Shown here: positions 55,440-64,000 of the stretch, piece by piece | Layout of the letters: each line of letters starts with the position of its first letter | Position numbering within the stretch: the first letter of the stretch is position 1 | Assembly: GCA_025200525.1 (NCBI GenBank) | Contig: CM045761.1 | Span: 38,324,190 to 38,388,189, forward strand | Reading direction: 5' to 3' | Length of the DNA: 64,000 nucleotides | Source: Camellia lanceoleosa | Lineage: Eukaryota; Streptophyta; Magnoliopsida; Ericales; Theaceae | Notes under the pieces: model-generated | The model's input: only the letters and a program-made list of their open reading frames with translations | Databases searched by the model: none | What the model was told of the DNA's origin: nothing | Made by a program: the position numbers and the translations under genes

Positions 55440-57965
55440 AACTATCTATATATATAAGGAAAAAGGGATTTTTTTAGTAAGAAGCCTTTTAAGAGCTCTA
55501 AATCCTCATTCTAATTTTTTTGATTTTTTTAATTTTAAATAATTACTTTTACTTGATAATCCCAAATCAGGAAAAGAAGGAAAAAAATGAGCTGTTTTAC
55601 TCATATAAAGAGAATTTTATACTCTCATCCCATTTAGTAAGGAGCATTGTGAGAGTTTCAATATCTGATTTTTTTTCCATTGGCTAAGGAAAAGGGACTT
55701 TTTGCTGAGAAACCTTTTAGGAGCTCCAAATTCTCATTCTAATTTTCTTGATTTTCTTAATTTTAAATAATTACTTTTATTTGATAATCCCACATCAAGA
55801 AAAGAAGGAAAAAAAAAAAAAGAAAGAATTATTTTACTCATATAAAGAGAATCTTATACTTCCATCCCATTTAGTGAAGAGTATTGTGAGAGTTTCAATA
55901 TCTCATTTTTTTTCCATCGGCTAATTTTCTTGATTTTCTTAATTTTAAACAATTAAGAAAATCTCCGTTGGCTAACTTTTATTTAATAATCCTACATTGG
56001 GAAAAGATGGAAAAAGTGAATTGTTTAGGTTGGGATTGTTTTGGTTGGAAGCTTTTATCATAGTTTAAATTGATGGTTCACCAAACTGTACGGTGAAAAT
56101 ATGCCTCTCTAATAGGAGGTCAACTTATATAATTTAAAGGTTTTTTTTTAATAATTAATGTTATTATTATTATAATAAAAGAGTTTCGAAATTTGGATGC
56201 CGTCACTCATCTCCCCCAATTGGTTCCATGTTGCTTGCATGACTACAACCTACAATTAATTATATATTTAAAACAATATTTTGCTCCAAATGCAACGATG
56301 CAAGTTAATTCCACGATTATGACCACATAGATGACATTGTAACAAGGCACATATTGGAAAGGAGAAGAGGTCAGTTGATTGACTTTAATTTATTTTCAAT
56401 TTTAATTAGCAATAGTTTGAACAAATTAAAGTTCGATTTACTTTGAGCAAGACTATCATTTGTAATCACGTAATTTTATTATTTTTAATTTTTAAAAATA
56501 AATAATATATATAATTTTATAAATATATCATATATTTTTATTAACATGACTTTAGAATGAATTTGATTTTTTTTTTTTAACATGCATATGAGTTTAAAAA
56601 ATGATCGAGTATAATAAATTCACCAACCTAAACTATGCTTCTCTAATTCTCGTTGGCTAATTTCCATTTACCTTTTATTTTACAATCCCATATCGGAAAA
56701 AGAAATAAAAATTTAATTATTTCACTTACATAAAGTGAATCTTATACTCCCATTTATATAAGCAAAATGAGATTTTTGGTAAGACGCCCTATGATCAATA
56801 TCTCATACTCATTTTTTTGATTTTCTTAATTTTAAACAATTAAGAAAATCTTCATTGGCTAGCTTTCATTTAACTTTTATTTTACAATCACACATAATTT
56901 TGATTTTAAAAATACTTTTGTATGAGATTTTGAAACTCTCATAATATTTAACTTAAAAATAATTACAATCCCAATCGAGAAAATAAATAAAAAGTGAGTT
57001 ATTTTATTTATATAAAGTGAATCTTATACTTTCATTTAATATTATAGTATTGTGCATGTTTCAGTTCTAGATGGTTTAAATTTTAAAATAAAATTTAAAG
57101 ATTTTAATTAATTAATTTTGTTGTAATTGGTTGGTCTTTTGATTTAGCCGATTAGGCTGAATCATTTTCGGTTTGACTGATTCACTGGTTTAACCAAGAT
57201 TTTAGTTGTTTTATCAAAATATATTGTTTAGATTTGTTTGATTTGAAATAAATTAAGATTGACCTTATCAAAAATTGAACGACTGAGATTGCTTGATTAG
57301 AAATGAATTTTCCGTCCAAACAATTGTTAATTTTTATTTTACAATCCCACATCAGGAAAAGGAGGAAAAAATGAGTTGTTTTAACATATAAACCTTATGC
57401 TCCCATTTAATATTGTAATGTTGTGTATATTTCAGTTCAAGACAGTTTAAATTTTAAAATTAAAATAAAATTTAAAAGTTTTAATTAATTAATTTTTGTA
57501 TAAGTTGGTTGGTCTTTTGCTCTAGCCGATAGGGTGAACCATTTTCGGTTTGATTGATTTGCTGATTTAACTACGATTTTAGTGGATTTATCAAAATATA
57601 TTGGTTAAATTTGTTTAATTCGAAATAAATTAAAGATTGACCTAATTAAAGATTAAACGGCTAAGATTGCTTAATTCGAAATAAACTTCCCGCTCAAACA
57701 ATTGTTAACTTTTAAACAATTAAGAAAATTCCCATTGATTAGCTTTTATTTAACTTTTATTTTATAATTCCACATCGAGAAAAGAAGGAAAAAGTGAATT
57801 ATTTTACTTACATAAAGTGAATCTTATACTCCCATATATATAAGCAAAATGAAATTTTTAGTGAGAAACCTCATAATTAATATCTCATACTAATTTTTTT
57901 CCCCCTTCATTTTAAACAATTAAGAAAATTTTGATTGGTTAGCTTTCATTTAACTTTTATTTTAT
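55440..57965. repeat. Cluster of diverged direct repeats
   Basis: The phrase CATATAAAGAGAATCTTATACTCCC (with variants) recurs near 55601, 55837, 56727, 57009, 57382 and 57806. Most copies come after a CCCACATC-GGAAAAGAAGGAAAAA block and before CATTTAGTATTGTGAGAG or similar. A 371-bp step separates two longer copies (from 57062 and from 57433, sharing TTGGTTGGTCTTTTG and CATTTTCGGTTTGA). No gene is seen. Confidence 0.75.
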
Positions 57966-58181
57966 ATAATATAAAATAATTAAATATAGTTATTATATTT
58001 TTATTAAATAATATATTATTTTATTTCATACATAACACGAATAATATACTAATTATTAATATAAATCAATACAAATTAAATCAAATACCGTATTATGCAC
58101 TTATTTTCCTCCTTTCTGTCTTGTGTGTCCTAGACTAGACAATGTAAATGTAAAAAAGTGCACAGTAGTGCTACGTTTCAC
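57966..58181 (+). repeat. AT-rich spacer and receptor-kinase flank fossil
   Basis: 58083-58170 (ACCGTATTATGCACTTATTTTCC, CTTTCTGTCTTGTG, AATGTAAATGT) resembles the flank block at 28500-28590. No gene. Confidence 0.45.
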
Positions 58182-58423
58182 GGGTAATGCTATAGTGTGC
58201 AACTTACATCTTACACCTTTTTGTGTTCACTTACACTTTACACTTACATCTATTTTACCTTGCACTTACACCTTTTGTGTAAGTGGCACATGGTGTGCAA
58301 CTTATACATTTCATTTATACCTTCCACTTACACTTACACCTTACACTTACACCTTTTGTGTAAGTGGCACATGGTGTGCAACCCACTTACACCTTTTGTG
58401 GGTTGCACACCTAAGAAAACTCC
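58182..58423. mobile_element. MITE-like insert with 9-bp target duplication (242 bp)
   Basis: ACGTTTCAC occurs on both sides (58173-58181 and 58424-58432). The ends carry GTGTGCAAC and GTTGCACAC in inverted orientation within 22 bp of each edge. Inside are perfect hairpins such as CACTTACAC with GTGTAAGTG around CTTTT. The 9-bp duplication suggests a Mutator-type parent. The ORFs across it are repeats of ACTTACACCTT. Confidence 0.7.
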
Positions 58424-58432
58424 ACGTTTCAC

Positions 58433-59411
58433 AGGGTGGGTTCCAGGAATTCCTTCACGAGAGATCGTAGCCGAACTTTTGGTATTTTTATTGTGTGTGA
58501 TGCACTCACAAGTAGTAGGTTACAACTTGTCAATGATTAAACACTATAAAATAAAATTAACCTTATATTATTTATAAATTATGACTTAAAAATTAAAACA
58601 TACTTACATTGAGATTCTTTTTTGCGTTTTCCATACCCAGTGAAGATTAAGCCTTTTAACGAGTAGACTGTAAGCATAAATCTCACACTCAGTGAAGATT
58701 ACCCTACTTGTATTACTACTCTCAGACTTTCAGAAAATTAAAGACAATAAACAAAGATATTATGAAAATGAAAAACTTTTTATTAAATAACTAAAAATTA
58801 TAGAGATTACAGAAAGATAGAGAGAATACTCTTGCTTACTTATAAGATTATGCTTCTTGACTCTCTTTTACATGACTCAACCACACCCTTTTATAGGCAA
58901 ATAGTGGACTTCAACTTCATAATTGAAATGCATAAAATTAAAAGATAATTTTCTTGTAATAAGATAAGAAACCTTTTACATTCTGATTTATTGAAACCAC
59001 AACTTAGTAGTGGTATCTCCACCACTTTGGTTTTGTTTAGTATGTGACTCCTTTGTCTTCATTCACCGTGTGATCTACTTTGTTGTGTCTCTTTGGATGT
59101 ATTTGTCATGTGATCTTTTTTTTTGGCTTCTTCTGTTGTGTGAGCTTTACTTGGCTTTATCTTCCATGACTTGTCCAAAGGATTCTTACTTTTTTTACTT
59201 TGATTTATCATGTGAACTTTTGCCTATTTTTCATAAATGCAGAGGTCCATGTCTTGTATTGATTATAGTGAATTTGGGCTCCTTTAAAGTTTTAATGGAT
59301 TTTTGTAAGTAAATTTAATGTATAATTTTAATAATTTATGCAATTTTTTATTTTTTATTTTTTTGTGATTATATATAAAGGCCCAATTTCAAAAGACTTA
59401 AAAGTGCAAAA
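58433..59411. other. Spacer ending in a receptor-kinase flank fossil
   Basis: 58433-59299 is AT-rich with no supported gene; the ORF at 59010 is hydrophobic but domain-less. 59300-59411 (GTAAGTAAATTTAATGTATAATTTT to AAAAGTGCAAAAT) closely matches 29815-29912, and the matching stops abruptly where element E3 begins. Confidence 0.6.
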
Positions 59412-59439
59412 TTATTTGACAACCACATCGGTTGGCCTT

Positions 59440-59998
59440 GATCAGATTAACTCCACTGGTTTCTTTTAAAAATAGCTTGGAAAACGATTGCCCACTTTGG
59501 TAATCCCTTGTAAAGGCCCTCCCGAAGAACATGGAAGATCTCATGGCAAGGATTGAGAAGTACGTAAGGCCGGAGGAGGACAAGAAAGCCAGAAAGACCA
59601 ACGTAATAAAGCAGGAAAAGAGAAACGGTTCACCAAAGCGTAGTTGAGGAAATAACGGCGCCAACAAGTCGAAACCTGGATTGAAAGCCATACAGGCAGT
59701 GAACAAAGTTTTCAAGATCCTTGTATGCAGGGTCTTGGAAAGGATCCAAAATCAGCCTTATTTTAAGCCACCACATAAGATTCCATGGAAGTACATGGGT
59801 AGAAACCCTGGGAAAAGTTACACTTACCACGAGGAGAATGGGCACATGACTCAAGGGTACAGGGCCCTGAAACAACACCTGGAAGATCTGGTCAGACAAG
59901 GACACCTGAGAGACCCGATAGACGAAGCAAGAACACGAGAGGAACAGGCGAAGTTGGCCCAGGCGCCTGAGGAGGCACCCCCACCTTCGCCACCATAG
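59440..59998 (+). pseudogene. E3 gag fragment
   Basis: Starts in the capsid C-terminal region (VSFKNSLENDCPL, then KNMEDLMARIEKYV) and continues through a degraded zinc-knuckle motif, SYTYHEENGHMTQGY, in which both cysteines are Tyr. It then keeps LEDLVRQGHLRDPIDEARTREE and stops at 59998. It cannot bind zinc as the E1 and E2 versions might. Confidence 0.85.
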
Positions 59999-60021
59999 GC
60001 AGATGACCACGGGTTATCAAC

Positions 60022-61590
60022 GTGATCCATACGAGGGTCAACGAGAATGAGATTCGAGGAAAGACACAAAGGGTAAGGCATCTACAGCATGTCTACCAAG
60101 TCCAGCAGAAGAAACCCTGCATAGAAGAACATCAAGGGCTGATGGTATCATTCACAGAGGGAGACCTAGATATGGTACAACATCCACATAACGATGCTCT
60201 AGTAGTGACTCTGAAAGTCGGAGAATGCCAGGTAAGGCACATACTTATAGATCAAAGCAGCTCCCATCAAATCATGTATGTCAAATACTACAAAGAGCTT
60301 TGCCTCCACAAGAACGATTTGGGATAATCCGACAGTCTCATGTTCGGATTTAATAGAACCCCTACATGGCCACTAGGGACTACAAACCTGCAGGTTTAGG
60401 CAGGAACTAAGATGGTAGTCACATAGTTTACCATAATAGATACCACATCCCCTTACAGCATTATTTTGGGAAGACCTTGGCTGTATACTATAAGGGTTGT
60501 TCCCTTAACACCGCACCAATTACTGTGGTTCCCAATAGAGTTTGGGGTTAAAGGGGGAAGGGGAGACCAAGTGCAGGCAAAGAATTCCTCCATGGTAGCA
60601 ATGAAGTACAGCTATGCTGTTAAAGAAACAAAGACGAATGAAATAAAAGACAAAAACCAAGAGGTCTTGGACGATCTCGGCAAAGAACCCGCCAACAAGA
60701 ACCAGGAACCCTCAAAAAGGTTCTGGTACAAGAAGGGGATAAAGACCGATTCTTACTCCTTGGCTCAGGTTTGACTGAAGAAAAAAAGGGAAAGTTGGAA
60801 GCTTTCTTACGAGAAAACATAGAGGTATTTGCATGGACGCCATACAAGATGCCGGGGATCAGCCCCGAGGTCACCTGCCACAAAATCAACGTGGACAGGA
60901 TGGCGAAACCAGTGGTCCAAAGAGCCAGACGACCAACTTTGGCCCATGTGTAAGCAATTGAAGAAGAAGTAGAGAAGTTATTAGAGGCCCAAGCGATTCG
61001 ATAAGTAAACTACCCAATGTGGTTGTCCAACACAGTGGTAGTAAAGAAGAAGAACAACAAGTAGAGGGTCTGCGTAGACTTCACAAACTTGAACAAGGCT
61101 TGCCCAAAGGATTGTTTCCCTTTGCCAAAGATAGACCAGCTTGTGGATGTCACATCTGACCATGGAAAGATGAGTTTCCTAGATATATACCGAGGCTATC
61201 ATTAGATAGCCATGTATGCTCTAGATAAAGAGAATACAGCATTCACCACGCCAAAGGGACTCTACTGCTATAGAGTGTTGCCCTTTGGGTTGAAGAATAC
61301 AAGGGCAACATACCAGAGACTAGTAACAAAGATGTTTAAGCATCTGATCAGGAAAACCGTGGAGGTCTACATCAATGACATGGTTGTAAAAAGCAAGGAT
61401 CCTTCAGATCATCTCACTAATCTGAAGGATGTTTTTGATATCCTCAAGGCGTATTGGCTTTGTTTGAATGCCTTAAAGTGCGCCTTTGGGGTAGGATCTG
61501 GCAAATTTCTAGAATACCTGGTGACTAGGAGAGGAATTGAAGTGAGCCCCGATCAGATCAAGGCCATCCTTGATCTGAAAAGTTGACTTG
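60022..61590 (+). pseudogene. E3 pol: protease and reverse transcriptase remnants
   Basis: Protease active site ILIDQSSS (about 60243-60265), lacking the Gly. Reverse transcriptase from about 60771 ([16 protein letters not shown]) with a TAG at 61062-61064 for the Trp of KWRVC and a TAG after GCTATCAT (near 61203). The catalytic motif reads YIND (about 61367-61378), with one catalytic Asp changed. The end of the domain ([15 protein letters not shown]) is kept to 61586. Confidence 0.88.
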
Positions 61591-62530
61591 AAAAAGTATT
61601 TGACAACCTCACCGGTGTTGTCAAGCCCGGTTCCAAGAGAGGACCTATTCCTATATTTGGCAGTCTCAAACCACGCCGTTAGTGCCATGGTTGTCCGAGA
61701 AGAATAAGGGGAATAAAAAACGGTATATTACGTAAGAAAGACCCTGGCAAGTGCAAAAACCAAGTACTCACCTTTGGAGAAGATAACACTCACCCTAGTA
61801 ATGGCATCCAAAAAATAGAACCATTACTTTCAAGCTCACAAGATGGTAGAGCACCCGCTGAAGTCCCTATTGCAACATGGGAACTTGACAGGCAGAGTGG
61901 TGCGATGGGCTGTGGTTCTAGGTCAATATGACATAGATTATAGACCAAGGACAATAATCAAAGGTCAGGTTTTGGCCGACTTTATTGCTAAATTCACTGT
62001 AAGCACAAGCCCAAGGCCCAGACCAGTGAACCTCGGTGTGCGAGGAATAACTGAAAGAGACATAGCTGGCACCATAAAGCTCCACAACAGGCTGGAAAAA
62101 AGAACAAGAGAAGTTGAAACCTTGTGACATCTACCTCGGCGAGTCCTTCCGTCTCTTTGTCGATGGTAGTTCAAACTGTCGAGGAGTGGGGACATAAGTA
62201 GTGTTGGTTTCACCAGACGGATAGATGATTGAATAATCAATTCGACAAGGGTTCAAGGCCTCAAACAATGAAGCAGAATATAAGGCACTGATTGCCAGAT
62301 TAAAATTAGTAGCGATAGTCGAAGCCGAAGAGGTGGTAGTCTATTGTGACTCCCAACTCATTGTCAACCAGGCAACGGGAGAATACGTAGACCGGGATAA
62401 GAGTATGGTGGCCTGTGTCAGAAAAGTCTTCAAGTTATTAGAACAGTTACATAGTTATCGGTTACAGCAAGTCTACCGAGAAGATAACAGCCATGCTGAT
62501 GCCCTGGCTAACCTTACCAGTGCCATAAAA
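61591..62530 (+). pseudogene. E3 pol: RNase H domains remnants
   Basis: A deletion removes the stretch between ILDLKS and the DLKKYLTT start. The first RNase H (61600-61985) is in several frames and lacks the catalytic Asp (YLAVSNHAVSAM). The second runs FVDGSSNCRG (62160), SNNEAEYKALIA (62265), YCDSQLIVNQATGEY (62343) and NSHADALANLTSA (62490), with stops between the first two motifs. Confidence 0.85.
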
Positions 62531-62689
62531 TCAGATACACCAAGAACGATAATGATAGACTATCTATTAGGACCTACCATAGAACCTTTGATAACAGAAT
62601 ATGAGGCAATGTACATAGAGCTGGGCCCAAGTTGGATGGATTCCTTGGTCATGTTTATTAGAGACGGCCAGCTACCAAAAGACAAAAAG

Positions 62690-63570
62690 GAGGTCTACAA
62701 GATCAGACTGAAGTTAGCCAGATTTTGCTTATCCGCTAAAGGCCATTTGTACAGAAGGTCCTTCACAGGACCCTTGCTACAATGTGTGCATCCTTTCCAG
62801 GTAGAAGACTTCTTATACGAGATCTATGAAGGAGTTTGTGGAAGTCACATTGAAGTTAGATCCCTTGCCCATCGAGCCATAACACAAGGGTACTAGTGGC
62901 CCTATATGCAAAGGATACCGAAGCCTATGTCAGGAAGTGCGAGAAGTGTCAACGGTTTGCATCCTTGATACATTATCCAGCTGGGGATCTCAACCCTATA
63001 TCCAGTCCTTGGCCATTTTCTCAATGGGGTATGGATCTAGTTGGGTAATTGCCCAAGGCAACTGGGCAAATAAAGTTCTTATTGGTGGCCATGGACTACT
63101 TTACAAAGTGGATAAAGGCTGAGCCTCTAGCCAAAATCTGAGACGTAGATGTCAAGAACTTCATCTAGGAGAACATTATTACCAGATTCGAAATCTCAAA
63201 AGCCATTGTGGCAAACAATGGCACCCAGTTCAATAGCAAGTTGATCAAGAACTCCTATGCGAAGTATAAGATCAAGAACTATTACTCAATCCCTAGCTTC
63301 CCTTAGAGCAATGGCCAAACTGAGGCCTCCAACAAAACCCTCGTGGTGGAATAAAAAAGAGGTTGGAAGCTGCCAAGGGCAAGTGGGTAGAAGAATTGCC
63401 TAATGTTTTATGAGCATATCGCACTATGCCGAGAAGATCTACTGGCGAATCTCCTTTTGCCATGACTTATGGCACTGAGACAATCATACCTCTAGATATT
63501 ATGGGCATATTGCATTACACCGAAAATATCTACTGGCAAATCTCCTTTTGCCATGACTTATGGCATCGAT
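62690..63570 (+). pseudogene. E3 pol: integrase remnant with internal duplication
   Basis: Zinc-finger part (YEGVCGSH...CEKCQ), TAG at 62894-62896 in place of Trp (same codon as in E2), core pieces around MDLVG (63030), a deaminated SNGQTEASN region (about 63310) and PRRSTGESPFAMTYGTE (63430). The last motif occurs twice, 91 bp apart (from 63414 and from 63505), after which the protein is cut off and the LTR follows. Confidence 0.85.
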
Positions 63571-63578
63571 ACGGCAGT

Positions 63579-64000
63579 TGTAGGGATGTATTTTTAGGGT
63601 CGTGTCATGTGGCTGAGATATGGCCTAGTGCCATGTGGACGAGCCAGTTTTACGAGATGATTGTGGTGTTGCCAAGATATAGTGCAGTAATACCAAAATT
63701 TGAGATATTTGGATAGAGGACAAGAGTCCTAGATAAGTGATGCGTTTAGTTCGAATAAGGATGAGTCTGTTGAGTAGTTCATCCATATCTAGCTAAGAGT
63801 CCGAGATAAGCATTGTGCTTGAGTCTTATGAAGTGAGACTTCTAGGGGACAAGGGCACTATTGGCTACAAAAGTAAAGCACCTCCGTGGGTCTAAGGTAT
63901 GTTTTATTTTGTGAGCTATTTACTTGAGCTGTTATCCTTGAGAGATAAGATTGACTGACTTGATCGTTGGAGTGCTCCCAGGTGGATGAACCACCGTAGT
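63579..64000 (+). repeat. E3 3' LTR (partial, cut by window end)
   Basis: ACGGCAGT, a remnant polypurine tract, precedes TGTAGGGATGTATTTTTAGGG. Downstream, TGGGTCTAAGGTATG, TTGAGAGATAA and GACTTGATCGTTGGAGTG match the E2 LTR. The G-boxes are decayed to CATGTG (63616 and 63633 regions) and the TATA box to TACAAAA (about 63866). Confidence 0.85.

Larger units (their letters stand above)
59412..64000 (+). mobile_element. E3: degenerate, 5'-truncated Tat-lineage Ty3/gypsy element (runs off window)
   Basis: Contains partial gag, protease, reverse transcriptase, both RNase H domains, integrase and a 3' LTR start, in that order, with about 4.2 kb of internal sequence. The 5' LTR, primer site and N-terminal gag are missing, and the host flank fossil abuts gag directly. 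Unlike E1 and E2, it has no hairpin array or antisense gene between integrase and LTR. Dozens of stops make it the oldest of the three. Confidence 0.9.

Noticed and set aside
58123..58577. ORFs rich in LHLHLL and TYT words
   Set aside because: They translate ACTTACACCTT repeats inside a MITE-like insert.
59010..59312. Hydrophobic ORF of 100 residues
   Set aside because: AT-rich, T-rich sequence gives hydrophobic codons by chance; no homologue or context.

Overview
The window is eukaryotic plant nuclear DNA, most likely from a woody eudicot. The evidence is a MIK2-like leucine-rich-repeat receptor kinase with a plant signal peptide and an 85-bp GT-AG intron, a DYW-type pentatricopeptide repeat relic, Ty3/gypsy elements of the Tat/Ogre lineage with a second RNase H, Ty1/copia debris and AT-rich spacers. 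The order Fagales is only an impression from the protein style. I see no intact host gene, so this is repeat-dominated intergenic DNA inside a decayed receptor-kinase cluster.

Layout. 1-1538 is the 3' end of a Tat-like element (E0) cut by the window edge, ending in a 360-bp LTR. 1545-5578 holds a receptor-kinase pseudogene with its upstream region, followed by tandemly duplicated 3' flank to about 6.4 kb. 6870-8700 is a minus-strand PPR-DYW pseudogene. 9162-21051 is complete element E1 (two 766-bp LTRs, AGTAT target duplication). 21.1-31.9 kb is AT-rich spacer with a copia 3' end and LTR, a MITE-like insert, a poly(A) retroposon with 10-bp target duplication, and fossil copies of the receptor-kinase upstream region. 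31956-32204 is a second, truncated receptor-kinase 5' end. 32250-43731 is complete element E2 (about 539-bp LTRs, CGTTT target duplication). 43.8-55.3 kb is nested LTR-like non-coding DNA with several minisatellites and three related LTR-like units (A, B, C). 55.4-58.0 kb is a cluster of diverged direct repeats. 59412 to the right edge is a degenerate third element (E3) whose 3' LTR runs out of the window.

E1 and E2 share one plan: LTR, gag, protease, reverse transcriptase, degenerate RNase H, second RNase H, integrase, then a tandem array of hairpin-forming repeats, then a convergent antisense gene of three coding exons with two short introns and a probable 5'-UTR intron, then polypurine tract and LTR. 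In E1 the antisense gene is open over all three exons (718 codons inferred) while gag-pol carries at least nine disabling changes, although the LTRs differ at only about a dozen positions. E2 is older (LTRs differ by about 9%) and all its genes are broken. E3 has lost the hairpin array and antisense gene.

Most interesting signals: (1) the hairpin arrays between the convergent genes, where the stem sequence changes between copies but stays complementary and an unpaired TG is kept; (2) the intact spliced antisense gene; (3) three related LTR-like units that each carry four pairs of the palindromic decamer CGCTCGAGCG (or a close variant), with exactly 20 bp between pair members in all twelve pairs; (4) repeated fossils of one receptor-kinase upstream region across the window.
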